NCBI RefSeq assembly: GCF_012726295.1
Contig: NZ_JABAOB010000003.1
Location: forward strand, 744,001-808,000
Reading direction: 5' to 3'
Source: Chitinophaga sp. Ak27
Lineage (GTDB): Bacteria; Bacteroidota; Bacteroidia; Chitinophagales; Chitinophagaceae
DNA: 64,000 nucleotides
Of the stretch, positions 19,255 to 29,256 are shown piece after piece. Numbering within the stretch: position 1 is the first letter of the stretch; each line of letters begins with the position of its first letter. The notes under the pieces are model-generated. The model was not told where the DNA came from. It saw only the letters and a list, made by a program, of their open reading frames with translations, and did not search any database. A program made the position numbers and the translations under genes.

Positions 19255-22149
19255 TTAAAAACCTACGCTCACGCCTACGTTATATACTTTGTAAACCGGG
19301 AAGGAAGTGTACCCGCCACCTTCCGGGCCGAAGTCGCCCGATTTCATATGGTGCCAGGTAAGGAGGTTCTGGCCACTTATCAATATCCGGATTTTATCCG
19401 CCGCAATACGCCGGGCAACAGATGCAGGTAATACATATGACAACTCAACATTTTTAAGCCGGATGTACGACCTGTTATAACTGAAGAAATCATTGGCTTC
19501 GTGATTTACCGTCTTTTGTAATGATAGTGCTGGATAGCTGATCACCTGGTGGTTATCATATCTTTCCTGGGTCCAGGCATTGGCATGTAATGCGCCAAAC
19601 ACGCCATCGTAGTCGGTTTCGTATACTCCCTGCCCACCGTAGATAGAAGAAAATTCACCTACTCCCTGGAACAGGAAGCTGAGGTCGAAAGCTTTGTAGC
19701 GCATACCACCATTGATAGCGTATGTTGTGCGCGGCAACATACCATTACCAATGGGGCCCTTATCCCGGTCGTCGATGATGTTATCCCCATTCAGATCACG
19801 GTACTTCAGGTCGCCTACACGGGGAGTACCCATGCCATAAGTCAGACCGCTCTTTTCAATTTCGTCTTTTGAGTTAAAGAAGCCATTGCCGTTACGATAG
19901 TCCACCAGGTAGCCGAATTCCTGGCCGAAAGAATATCCTTCTTCTCTTTTTACATAAGCATAGTCCGCTGTTCTTACCGCTTCATTCCAGCTGATGATGG
20001 TGTTTTTCTGGTAGCTCAGCATGGCACCCAAGGATATTGTCAGATGGCGATTGATGTTTTTAATATAGTTCGCTGTTATTTCATAACCTTTATTTTCAAA
20101 GATGCCGGAATTCGTCTGGGGATAGTTATCCAGCGGGATGCCCTGGTAGAGCGGGATCTTGGAAGAAGCGCCTACCACCATGTTCTCCATCCTTTCTTTA
20201 AATACATCGAGGGTAATAGTTAACGCATGAAATAGTCCAAGGTCGATTCCGGCATTTTGTTTTGTAGAAATTTCTGCCTGTATTGACGGGTTACCCACTT
20301 GATTTTCTTTCACGAGGTACTGCAGGTACCCGATAGGACCGCCACCACTCATCGTTACATTATCCAGGTAGGCAAACCGGGCCAGGCCGCTTTGGTCATT
20401 GCCGGTTTTGCCCCAGGAAGCGCGTACTTTCAATTGGCTCAGCCAGGAGAGGCCTTTCATAAAATGTTCATTAGAGAGTTCCCATCCTGCTGAAATGGCA
20501 GGTGTAGCTATATAGCGGCTGTTCCTGGCATATTGCTCAGAACCGGAATAACCTGCATCTAGTTTTATGAAGTACCTGTTGTCATATGCATAGGCTACTT
20601 CCGCACCCGAGCTCACCCTGTTATAGGGTAGCAACGCAGGAGAGCTCACGTCGGCTTTCGTTAGGTTCTGATAAAACATATACCCCAATCCGCTGATGCT
20701 ATGTTTATTAAATTGCCGCTTATAATTGAGCATAGCATTGTAAGTAAGATGATAATAATAAGAGCTGCTCTTACTATAAGCCAGGGGCGTATTATTATCG
20801 CCTCCTTTTTTTACGAAAACCAGTGTGTCGGGATCATCCGTCCGGATCCAACGCTCATAGTTTTGCCTGGTAGCCAGGCTGCCAACGGCATTTGTCTGAT
20901 AGGCGAAGGTTCCTGTTAAACTTAGTCCTTTGGTGAGAAAGCCGAGATCCACCTCCAGCCCTGCCTGAGAAGATATATTGGTAACAGTATGCCTGTAATA
21001 GCCGGAGCGGTTAAGCATACCATAGGTAGGCGCACCAATCCGCTCAGTAGTAATCACATTTCCATCGGGGGTAAGCGGTCCGTAGGTCGTAGGCGGCATC
21101 TGAAAAATGCTGCCATATATAGTCGCATTGCCGGAGCCGGGAGTACGTTCTCTTTTAATGTTGCCGCTTAAACGTAAGAATCCTTTAATATACTTATTGA
21201 GCGTCATATCCAGGTTGGTCCGGTAGTTTACCCATACATTGTTGGCGTTGGGATTATACTTGGTCTGATCCGTTTTAAACTGTCCACCCTGGTGCATTAC
21301 ATTGATATTGGAGAAGAACTGCACCCGGTCATTTCCTGCCGATAAGTTTACCGCCACGCGCTGCATAAAGGCAACGTCTTTCATGTATTGTTCATACCAA
21401 TTATTATTAGGAAAGAGTTGTTTATCTGTTCCGCTGCGGTAACCTGCTATTTGTTTTTCAGAGAATAAATAATGATCACCCAGCCCGTCATTAAATGCGG
21501 CCTGGTTTCTCATGGTAGCATAGTCAGCGGAATTGTAGAAAGTGGGTTTGGTAGTTACCTGCTGGAAAGACTGGTCCATGCGGACGTTCACTTTCAGGTT
21601 GCCTTTCTGTCCCCTTTTTGTGGTAACCACTATAATGCCATTAGCGCCTTGTATGCCGTATAGTGCCTGTGTAGAGGCGTCTTTTAATATAGAGATGGAT
21701 TCAATTTCACTGGCGGAAATGTATTCTAATGTCTGGTTGCTGTTGTAGGAGCAGATGATGCCATCGATGATTACCAGTGGGCCATTTTGACGGGCGGAGG
21801 AAATACCTCTTACAAAGAGGTTCGTATTGGCCCTGGATAATTCGGAGAACGTTTCCATGGTAGTTAGCCCAGCCAGGCGACCAGCCAGCGTTTGGGTGAG
21901 ATTGGCTACCGGAGATCTTTCCAGTGTTTCGCCGCTAACGGTGGATACCGCCCCGGTTACTTCTCGGCGTAACTGGGTGCTGTACCCCAGCTGTATTATC
22001 TCATCCCGGTAATGTGCATCTCGTTGTAATGTAGTATCTGTTGCTATGGGGATAGTGCCCCGTTGCTGTGCCTGAAGCGTTGCTTCCTGCGAAGCAATGG
22101 AAACAATCGTAAAGGTGAGTATGATATGGGTGGTTAATTTAGCTCTCAT
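19255..22149 (-). CDS. SusC-like TonB-dependent transporter lacking the N-terminal regulatory domain
   Basis: The frame opens at 22191, but the ATG at 22149 gives the better signal peptide (MRAKLTTHIILTFTIVSIA), for a 964-residue protein. After the signal there are only about 40 residues before the TonB-box/plug region (IIQLGYSTQLRREVTGAVSTV, LFVRGISSARQNGPLVIIDG, SISILKDASTQALYGIQGANGIIVVTT). The carboxypeptidase-like regulatory domain present in most SusC proteins is missing. The barrel ends in the usual Phe (VGVSVGF). It should form a pair with the SusD gene immediately downstream and import the same or a related oligosaccharide as the first pair. Confidence 0.88.
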   Translation of the reverse strand: MRAKLTTHIILTFTIVSIASQEATLQAQQRGTIPIATDTTLQRDAHYRDEIIQLGYSTQLRREVTGAVSTVSGETLERSPVANLTQTLAGRLAGLTTMETFSELSRANTNLFVRGISSARQNGPLVIIDGIICSYNSNQTLEYISASEIESISILKDASTQALYGIQGANGIIVVTTKRGQKGNLKVNVRMDQSFQQVTTKPTFYNSADYATMRNQAAFNDGLGDHYLFSEKQIAGYRSGTDKQLFPNNNWYEQYMKDVAFMQRVAVNLSAGNDRVQFFSNINVMHQGGQFKTDQTKYNPNANNVWVNYRTNLDMTLNKYIKGFLRLSGNIKRERTPGSGNATIYGSIFQMPPTTYGPLTPDGNVITTERIGAPTYGMLNRSGYYRHTVTNISSQAGLEVDLGFLTKGLSLTGTFAYQTNAVGSLATRQNYERWIRTDDPDTLVFVKKGGDNNTPLAYSKSSSYYYHLTYNAMLNYKRQFNKHSISGLGYMFYQNLTKADVSSPALLPYNRVSSGAEVAYAYDNRYFIKLDAGYSGSEQYARNSRYIATPAISAGWELSNEHFMKGLSWLSQLKVRASWGKTGNDQSGLARFAYLDNVTMSGGGPIGYLQYLVKENQVGNPSIQAEISTKQNAGIDLGLFHALTITLDVFKERMENMVVGASSKIPLYQGIPLDNYPQTNSGIFENKGYEITANYIKNINRHLTISLGAMLSYQKNTIISWNEAVRTADYAYVKREEGYSFGQEFGYLVDYRNGNGFFNSKDEIEKSGLTYGMGTPRVGDLKYRDLNGDNIIDDRDKGPIGNGMLPRTTYAINGGMRYKAFDLSFLFQGVGEFSSIYGGQGVYETDYDGVFGALHANAWTQERYDNHQVISYPALSLQKTVNHEANDFFSYNRSYIRLKNVELSYVLPASVARRIAADKIRILISGQNLLTWHHMKSGDFGPEGGGYTSFPVYKVYNVGVSVGF

Positions 22150-22184
22150 GTTTTTGGTATTACAAGCATTTACAAAAGTGTTTA

Positions 22185-24080
22185 CTACCAACCTGGGTTT
22201 TGCCAGTTATTACCGGTGATGGCCTGTAGACGGTTAGCCTCTTGCAGCGGAACTGGCAGGAGGAGAAATTTGTTGGTGTAATTCCTGCGCGCTGTTTCAC
22301 GTACCGGCCGGCGTTTATAACTAAAAGTGCCATCGGGGTTGCGGGTAATTTCCATGGCGGTAACCCACTTGTCTGTTTTGGAGAGATCTGCTGTTGGTGT
22401 ACACCAGCGGCGCACATCAAAGTAGCGGTTTTCTTCCATAGCTAGTTCCACCCTGCGTTCACTGTATACGCGTTTAATCAGTGCTGCCTGGGATAAGCCT
22501 GCAGGCAGATCGGGCATGCCTGCCCGGGTTCTGATTTCATTAACAGCGGCCGTTGCTTCTTCGAGCTTGCCTGCTTCTGCAGCGGCTTCCGCAAAATTGA
22601 GGATCACTTCGCCCAAACGGAAAAGTTTGCAGTTGGCGCCACCTACCGGGTTATCATTGCCTGCATTGGGATGCTGGAATTTTCTTTCGAAGTACCCGGT
22701 GCGAGTAGCTTTTCTGACAGATGGATGAATACCTGTTTGCGGTTCGCCTACATAGGTAGCAATTACCCGTACCCTGTTGCCTATGCCGCCTGGATAATTT
22801 TCAAAGGATGCCGGCGTTTCATTGAATGTCCACCAGGCCTTCCTCTTAGAGCCATTGTAATAGATGGAGGCGTAAAAGCGCGGGTCCCGGTTTTCATAAG
22901 GCTTGTTTGGATTGTACAGGGTATTGGCAGTGTTGTAATTAGGTTGTGTATGTTTTTCATCTGCATAAGGATTATCTATGTCGAGCACAGACAGCCCATT
23001 ACTTGTTTCGTAGGCATCCACCAGTTCCTGAGTAGGACAGGTACCTGATTTATAGCCATCCTGTGCTCCAATGCCATCAATATCCCAAATATTTCCCTGC
23101 CCGTCCCTGCTCTGGTAAATAGTTTCCTTATCGGTTGGATTGGAAGTGTATGCCATTGTTTGCGTGAAATACTCATTATAGAGGGCGGTGTGTACATCCT
23201 TATTAGGTCCAAGGTATGCTTCGTCAGCAAGATAGATCTGCGGCAGGTTTACTTTGTTGTATAATTGGTATCCATTTGCCCGGAGATGAGTGAGCGCTGC
23301 TTTGTTGATAGTATATGCTTCCTGCCAGTAATTTTTCCCTGCGTTATATAACGGGCTGGCTGCAAACAGGATCATCCGGGATTTTATGGCTTCTGCCATG
23401 GCTTTGTTGACTCTGCCGGCTTCTCCATCTGTAGTAATCCTCCAGGGTAGTTCCGCTGTTGCGAGCGCAGCATCACAATCTTCAATAATAAATTTCACCA
23501 CATCGTAATAACTTGCCCTGGTAATTTTGGAGAAATCGTCTGTAAAATTACGAGGCTCACGTTCTATTGGCACAGCGCCACCGTACCATCTTAGTAATTC
23601 CGCATAATAATAAGCCCTGAGTAAGTGGGCCTCTGCCCTCCACCGGTTACGATCGGCGGGGTTGGTAACATTGGCACTATCAATCCGGCTTATAAATACG
23701 GTGCAGTTACGGATAGCGTTCCAGTACCTGGCCCAGTAATCGCCGTTGCCCGCGTCTGCGCTGATATTAACAACGGGATGATTACCTGCGGAGGCATCCC
23801 CGTTGTACATGCGTCCTGCCATGATCCAGGGCTCTGCTTCTGCATCGGTGTCCCATGCTTCATCACTCCACACTACAGGACCTCGGCTCCAGAAGAAATA
23901 TCTGGCGCCTTTTGCAGGCATATTATTATAACAGCTGTTTAAAAATGCGCCTACTTTGGTGTTATCTGCAAAAATGTCGTTCATTGAGATCTTACCGTCC
24001 GGCGCCATGTCCAGTGCTTTTTTGCAGGCGCCCACGGCCAATAACAGCAGTAGCAGCAAATATGTATATATCGTTTTCAT
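22185..24080 (-). CDS. SusD/RagB-like glycan-binding lipoprotein
   Basis: A 631-residue lipoprotein; the lipobox ends at Cys19 (AVGAC). SusD hallmarks are RWRAEAHLLRAYYYAELLRWYGGAVP near 150-175, VILNFAEAAAEAGK, EIRTRAGMPDLPAG and YSERRVELAMEENRYFDVRRW near 495-570, ending in NWQNPGW. It is a clear paralogue of the SusD at 17475-19235 but somewhat longer. It lies 17 bp after its SusC partner and 35 bp before the second SusC. Confidence 0.9.
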   Translation of the reverse strand: MKTIYTYLLLLLLLAVGACKKALDMAPDGKISMNDIFADNTKVGAFLNSCYNNMPAKGARYFFWSRGPVVWSDEAWDTDAEAEPWIMAGRMYNGDASAGNHPVVNISADAGNGDYWARYWNAIRNCTVFISRIDSANVTNPADRNRWRAEAHLLRAYYYAELLRWYGGAVPIEREPRNFTDDFSKITRASYYDVVKFIIEDCDAALATAELPWRITTDGEAGRVNKAMAEAIKSRMILFAASPLYNAGKNYWQEAYTINKAALTHLRANGYQLYNKVNLPQIYLADEAYLGPNKDVHTALYNEYFTQTMAYTSNPTDKETIYQSRDGQGNIWDIDGIGAQDGYKSGTCPTQELVDAYETSNGLSVLDIDNPYADEKHTQPNYNTANTLYNPNKPYENRDPRFYASIYYNGSKRKAWWTFNETPASFENYPGGIGNRVRVIATYVGEPQTGIHPSVRKATRTGYFERKFQHPNAGNDNPVGGANCKLFRLGEVILNFAEAAAEAGKLEEATAAVNEIRTRAGMPDLPAGLSQAALIKRVYSERRVELAMEENRYFDVRRWCTPTADLSKTDKWVTAMEITRNPDGTFSYKRRPVRETARRNYTNKFLLLPVPLQEANRLQAITGNNWQNPGW

Positions 24081-24097
24081 AACTTCTTTATTGAGTG

Positions 24098-27000
24098 TTA
24101 GAATGTGGCGTTGAATCCGAAATTCATCATGCGGGTAACTGGATAGCCAATGCTGTTAGTCGATTCCGGATCAAGATGACCCATCTTCAGCTTATCCCAG
24201 GTAAGCAGGTTCTGTGCGCTGACGTATATCCGAACGGCTTTTATACTGGCTCTCTTTAACCAGCCCGGAGGAAGGGTATAGGCTAATTCTATATTTTTGA
24301 GACGGAGGAAAGACCTGTCCATGATGAAAAAATCATTCGCCGTATGATTGGTATTACTTCTTGTACTCAGCGCCGGATACGTAATTTTTTCCCCTTTCGC
24401 ATATCGCTCTGCGGTCCATGCCGTTTTATGGTAATCGAAATAGGTACCCTGGATAATATATTCATACACCCCCTGGTTAGCGTAATTAGAAGAATACCTG
24501 CCTACACCCTGGAAGAAAATAGTGAGATCGACACCTTTGTAACCCAGCGCCAGCGTGGTACCGTAAACGATGCCCGGGATGCTGGTGTATTTGATTGGGG
24601 CCAGGTCTTTATCATCTACGATGCCATCGCCATTCAGATCAATGTATTTGAAATCACCTACCCTCGGGCTACCAAAGCCATAAGCGGTATGTGAAAGGTA
24701 TTTATCCAGTTCTTCCTGCGAGTTAAAGTAGCCGTTCCCATTACTATAGTCAATCTTATATCCCCAGCTTTGACCCAATGAAAAGCCGGTTTGCCGGTAC
24801 CTGTATGCATAGGCATCACTATTAATGGCTTCATCGATAAACTTCACCGTGTTGTGATTATATCCAAAGTTGCCCCTGAAATTGAGGTGCAGGTCCCTGG
24901 TGATACTTTTATTGTAGGTCAGTTCAATTTCAAATCCTTTATTATCCACCTGCCCCATATTAATCCTCGGGATTTTATCGAGTGGCACACCCTGTAGCTG
25001 TGGAATGGTACCACGGCTTATCAGGATATCCGAGCGGTTTTCAATGAAGTAATCAAAGGTAATTCCCAGGCTGCCCAGCAATTCGAGGTCCACGCCATAG
25101 TTTTGTTTTTTTGCCAGTTCCCAGGTAATGTTTGTATTCCCCAATAATCCCTGGTTGATCCCTTGTCCCATTCCTAAACTTCCCAATGGACCGCCACCCA
25201 TGGTAATATCACTCAGGTAGAGGAAACGGGCATCTCCCATTTTATCATTTCCTACTTTACCATAGGAAGCCCTTAATTTCAGATTGGTCAGGAGCTGATT
25301 TCCTTTCAGGAATTTTTCATTACTCACCGCCCATCCGATGGATACGGCCGGGAAGAAGCCGTAGCGTTTGCCGGGAGCAAATTGCTCTGAACCATTATAA
25401 CCCATGTTTACTTCTGCCAGGTACCTGTTATCATATCCATAGGTAGCCCTGGCGGCTACGCCTACCACGTTAAAAGGTATTTCTCCGGATGGCGATTCCC
25501 AGTAATCGCGTTGTGCCAGCACCATACCGCCCACATCGTGTTTACCCCCAAAGGTCCTGTTATAGTTGATCCCACCCTGGAGATTGATGTTATACCGGGA
25601 ATCGGCCCCTTTGACCAGGGAGAGCCGGTTTTCACCAGATCGTTTTAAGGCATAGCTTAATTCATTTGTCTGGTAGTTGACCTGGGCCAGGTACAGTTGT
25701 TCTGTTTTGTAGCCCTGCATGGCAGTTGTTGCCTTGGAGTCGTAGGAAATCATGCCTTTCAGGCTGAGTCCTTTGGTGACTGTTTTGCTGAGGTCCCACT
25801 CCAGGCCCAGTGTGCTGTTAAGGTTGGACCTTACTTCATTCCGGTAGCCGAACCGGTTCATAATTTCAAATGCAGAGCGGTCCATGTAGCCAGGATCTAC
25901 GATCTTTCCGGCGGGTACGCCAAATCCATCTATTGTAGTAGGACCGGGGGTAATAGGCAGAATGGTTTGCGCCTGGTAAATAAGATCTGTGATCATCCAA
26001 TCGGTGGAACTGCCGGGATATAAGCCTGCGGAAGGCATATTCACCCGTTCTATATAGGTGCCGATATTTAAGAATGCTTTGAGGGAGCGCGTTATTTTGT
26101 AATCGAGGTTAGATCTGAAGCTATAGCGATCCAGTTTGGAGGAAGGGTCATATCCGAGCTGTGATTTGGGTTCTGTTTTAAGGTTGCCACCCTGGTGAAG
26201 GTAAGTGGCATTGGCAAAATAAGCCACTTTATCAGTACCTCCGTTAAGACTTACATTCACGCGTGTTTGCGGCGAGTACCTGGAAATATATTCACGGTAG
26301 TAGTCATGATCCGGATAAATATAGTTCCGGATCCTGACTTTATTGGCATAATCCGGATCTCTAGGGTCCAGTCCTGCTAAAGGGTTGGCGTATTTATCTA
26401 TTATTTCCTGCGGGAAAGGAGGGGTAGTGATGCCATCATTTTTTGCGGCCTCATTGCGTAGCGCCATGTATTCAACGGAGTGTAGTCGCTCCGGCTCCCT
26501 GGTAAAGGAGGAGTAACTCTGATCCACGCTGATGTTCAGTTCTGCTTTGCCGGGCTGCCCTCTCCTGGTGGTAATGAGTATCACGCCGTTGGCACCGCGT
26601 ACGCCAAATACGGCCGTAGCGGAAGCATCTTTTAATACGGTTACAGAGGCTACTTCATTAGGGTCTATTGTACGGATATTATCACGGGGTACTCCGTCTA
26701 TCAGGATAAGTGGATTGGTGCCATTGGTGGTAGCGGCGCCCCGCAGGTACATGGTGGCATCGTCGCGTCCTGGTTGTCCTCCGCCCGACTGTATAGCGGT
26801 GAGGCCGGGCAAGCGGCCCGACAATGCATTTGCGAGACTGGCGGAGGAACTTTGTCTGATGTCTTTGGTTTGTACAGAAGACACCGCGCCGGTAACAGAA
26901 ATCTTTTTCTGTTGCCCGTAGCCGACGACGACCACTTCATTTAATTTTTCATTCGATGCGGCCAGCTGTACGTACAGATGTGGATTGTTGTTTACCATTA

Positions 27001-27268
27001 TGATTTTCCGGTTATAGCCCATGTAACTAAAAACCAGGATGGCATCGGGCGCGGCATCTATGGTAAACCGGCCCTCTCCGTTTGTTTGGGTGCCTTTATC
27101 CACTCCCTGTACTTTCACGGTAACACCGGGCAGCGGACTGGCGCCTAAGGAATCTATGACAGTACCTGAAATTTTAATTTTGTCCTGGGCAAGAGTGGCA
27201 AATGAGCAGCAAACTCCCAGCAGGAGCAAGCATAAAGTTGCCCCGTGACGGTTAAAATTCTTTTTCAT
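24098..27268 (-). CDS. SusC-like TonB-dependent transporter
   Basis: A full-length 1056-residue SusC. The signal peptide ends near ATLAQ (28). A carboxypeptidase-like regulatory domain spans about 33-110 (ISGTVIDSLGASPLPGVTVKV, FSYMGYNRKIIMV), followed by NEVVVVGYGQQKK, the plug (LRGAATTNGTNPLILIDGVPRD, SVTVLKDASATAVFGVRGANGVILITT) and the barrel ending in Phe (FGFNATF). It imports oligosaccharide with the SusD directly downstream. An 86-bp gap separates it from the GH71/GH99-like gene upstream. No CAGGATAG repeat lies in that gap, so expression probably comes from the promoter at 29192-29256. Confidence 0.9.
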   Translation of the reverse strand: MKKNFNRHGATLCLLLLGVCCSFATLAQDKIKISGTVIDSLGASPLPGVTVKVQGVDKGTQTNGEGRFTIDAAPDAILVFSYMGYNRKIIMVNNNPHLYVQLAASNEKLNEVVVVGYGQQKKISVTGAVSSVQTKDIRQSSSASLANALSGRLPGLTAIQSGGGQPGRDDATMYLRGAATTNGTNPLILIDGVPRDNIRTIDPNEVASVTVLKDASATAVFGVRGANGVILITTRRGQPGKAELNISVDQSYSSFTREPERLHSVEYMALRNEAAKNDGITTPPFPQEIIDKYANPLAGLDPRDPDYANKVRIRNYIYPDHDYYREYISRYSPQTRVNVSLNGGTDKVAYFANATYLHQGGNLKTEPKSQLGYDPSSKLDRYSFRSNLDYKITRSLKAFLNIGTYIERVNMPSAGLYPGSSTDWMITDLIYQAQTILPITPGPTTIDGFGVPAGKIVDPGYMDRSAFEIMNRFGYRNEVRSNLNSTLGLEWDLSKTVTKGLSLKGMISYDSKATTAMQGYKTEQLYLAQVNYQTNELSYALKRSGENRLSLVKGADSRYNINLQGGINYNRTFGGKHDVGGMVLAQRDYWESPSGEIPFNVVGVAARATYGYDNRYLAEVNMGYNGSEQFAPGKRYGFFPAVSIGWAVSNEKFLKGNQLLTNLKLRASYGKVGNDKMGDARFLYLSDITMGGGPLGSLGMGQGINQGLLGNTNITWELAKKQNYGVDLELLGSLGITFDYFIENRSDILISRGTIPQLQGVPLDKIPRINMGQVDNKGFEIELTYNKSITRDLHLNFRGNFGYNHNTVKFIDEAINSDAYAYRYRQTGFSLGQSWGYKIDYSNGNGYFNSQEELDKYLSHTAYGFGSPRVGDFKYIDLNGDGIVDDKDLAPIKYTSIPGIVYGTTLALGYKGVDLTIFFQGVGRYSSNYANQGVYEYIIQGTYFDYHKTAWTAERYAKGEKITYPALSTRSNTNHTANDFFIMDRSFLRLKNIELAYTLPPGWLKRASIKAVRIYVSAQNLLTWDKLKMGHLDPESTNSIGYPVTRMMNFGFNATF

Positions 27269-27354
27269 ATCGTGGTCTTTTTAGACTTTTCTGCTAACTT
27301 GATTTTGGTTTGGTAAAACTTGATTCGGTGAGCCTGTTATCGATGGATCTATTG

Positions 27355-29124
27355 CTATTCTTTAAAAAAATAGTTGAAACGGCCGGCGGGCGCCACATCT
27401 CCGTTTATAAGGAAGTCTATAATGTTTCCTTCCTGTTGCATATTATCCGACCATTTAAACTCGAAGTCCAGCGGATTGTTCCCTGTTTGTAATAGTTTGC
27501 GGGGTATGCGTATTTCCAGCTGGTTACCGGCATAGCGATAATCCACTGCTGCTACTGTTTCCCAGTTCCAGCCATGTAGAGACCTTTCTAAAACGGCTTT
27601 GGCGCCGGGAGATTTCCGGTTGATCACATAGTCGTATCCTTCCCAGCCGGATTGTTTGTTACGGTCTGTATCAATAAATAATCTCATCCAGGCAGGGTCG
27701 TTGGGAGAGGTCAGTTTGTCTGCCGTTTCCACCAAGAAGTATACATACTTTTTGTCGCGGGCCACTTTGGTGGTTACAATATCATTACGACCGGAAGTAT
27801 TGGTATAATGTGTACCGGGGTAGCCATCGGCATCGCGATGCAGCGTACTCCCGCGGTGTGCTTTATAGATAGGGCGTATATCGGTCCAGTCAGTGAATTT
27901 GCCATCGATCTGTATTGTTTTTTCGGAAGATATTTTTCCGGGGGCGGGCATGCCTTTGAAGCGGCGAATATTGGCCACCAGCTGATAATAGTAGTTGTCG
28001 TTATGGCCTCCCTTCATGGGCTCAATATCGCGGCTGTTCTCTGTATCAAATTCGTCGGGGAAAGCATTGGGCTGACCGCACCATGTTTCATAACGACCGG
28101 CAATCCATTCGTTCCATCCTGTTACGAAGGCCAGTTCTACATTTTGTGTTAGTACATAGTCCCATTGTTCCTGGAAGTTCAGCCCATACTGATGAGCATC
28201 CGGCCGGGGATCATGGCCATTTTTATCTGTATAGCTTCTGCCAAAAGCGCCCTTGGCATTCATAGGGTTTAAACCGTTGGCCTTCGTCCAGTTTTGGGAA
28301 ACACCTACAGTCATCTGCTCAAAACTACCATCCGGATTCTTCGCAAATCCGTGTTGTGGGTATATCTCCAGCCAACCCCATTGGTCGTTCCGTTGAGGCC
28401 CTTTATTATATACCGGTTGCCCGGGCCGGAAAGTGAAGAAGTTTTTTATCTCTTCACTGATATTATCCGGATAGGCCATGATGAGCGGCTTTCCCTTCCA
28501 TTGAAACCATAGGTCTTTGTACAGACCTGGTTTATACAGGTCATTGTATACCTGGTTAATCGCGCTTTTACTATCATTGCTGGCGCCGAATCCCATCATA
28601 AAAGCGATTTGCGGTGTGCGGATACCATTTTTCCGCGCTTCTGTAAACACCTCACATAACTTCATGTAAGCCGATTTCCATACGATATCACCATTGGTAC
28701 AGTCAAACATGATCATGTCTACACCAGCATCTGCGAGCATTTCTGCATGTTTCCATATCACCCATTTATCCAGGCTGGTATAGTAGCCAAAGAGTGGTTC
28801 ATTCCAGAAATTCATGATGTTTTTTGGCCAGGCCGGGTGATGGAAATCATATAACGCCTCGGGGTGTTGTTGTAAGAAAACCGTGGTGTTATGAGGCCTT
28901 AAATTTTTGCTCTGGTCCTGGTGCCAGGTCCAGTAAAACATACCCACAAACCTGTCTTTTTTTTCATCACCTGCTTCCTCATAGGTGGGGAGTTTTCTGC
29001 CGAGTGCATCCGTGGCAGGCAATGTGGCGGAATAATTTGTCAGTAGCTGCTGTGCGGAGGCAATAGATGCCGGGGTAATCAGCAGCAGGGCGCCGCTGAA
29101 AAACTTTAGCAGAACATTTTTCAT
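27355..29124 (-). CDS. GH71/GH99-like glycoside hydrolase with C-terminal CBM9-like domain
   Basis: The frame extends to 29172, but the ATG at 29124 gives a clean signal peptide (MKNVLLKFFSGALLLITPAS), for a 589-residue protein. The barrel has VGMFYWTWHQDQ, DAGVDMIMFDCTNG, IAFMMGFGAS, DLWFQWKGKPLIMAYP and VTGWNEWIAGRYE (near 355-367), with Glu in the WNEW motif as candidate catalytic acid. The C-terminal CBM9/DOMON-like domain has IDGKFTDWTDI, YFLVETADKL and IDTDRNKQSGW. It is a diverged paralogue of the protein at 15309-17366 and heads the SusC/D operon. Export to periplasm or surface is expected; the true substrate is not known. Confidence 0.78.
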   Translation of the reverse strand: MKNVLLKFFSGALLLITPASIASAQQLLTNYSATLPATDALGRKLPTYEEAGDEKKDRFVGMFYWTWHQDQSKNLRPHNTTVFLQQHPEALYDFHHPAWPKNIMNFWNEPLFGYYTSLDKWVIWKHAEMLADAGVDMIMFDCTNGDIVWKSAYMKLCEVFTEARKNGIRTPQIAFMMGFGASNDSKSAINQVYNDLYKPGLYKDLWFQWKGKPLIMAYPDNISEEIKNFFTFRPGQPVYNKGPQRNDQWGWLEIYPQHGFAKNPDGSFEQMTVGVSQNWTKANGLNPMNAKGAFGRSYTDKNGHDPRPDAHQYGLNFQEQWDYVLTQNVELAFVTGWNEWIAGRYETWCGQPNAFPDEFDTENSRDIEPMKGGHNDNYYYQLVANIRRFKGMPAPGKISSEKTIQIDGKFTDWTDIRPIYKAHRGSTLHRDADGYPGTHYTNTSGRNDIVTTKVARDKKYVYFLVETADKLTSPNDPAWMRLFIDTDRNKQSGWEGYDYVINRKSPGAKAVLERSLHGWNWETVAAVDYRYAGNQLEIRIPRKLLQTGNNPLDFEFKWSDNMQQEGNIIDFLINGDVAPAGRFNYFFKE

Positions 29125-29191
29125 GATAGTGGAATTGATTTGGCTGATATTATCCGCTACATAATTACTCACTGTCCCACCGTAGCGTCAT

Positions 29192-29256
29192 CAATATTAA
29201 GCGATAAAATCAATTCCGGCAACCTGCTCTATCCTGAACTATCCTGCACTATCCTG
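29192..29256 (-). promoter_or_regulatory. PUL operator/promoter C (four decamer repeats plus -7)
   Basis: On the minus strand CAGGATAG occurs three times, starting at 29256, 29246 and 29236, followed by CAGGTTG starting at 29226, all exactly 10 bp apart. The TTG (29222-29220) can be the -33 element. After exactly 20 bp comes TAATATTG (29199-29192), close to the Bacteroidota -7 consensus. Transcription would start near 29186, about 60 nt before the ATG at 29124. The layout matches promoters A and B. Confidence 0.75.
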
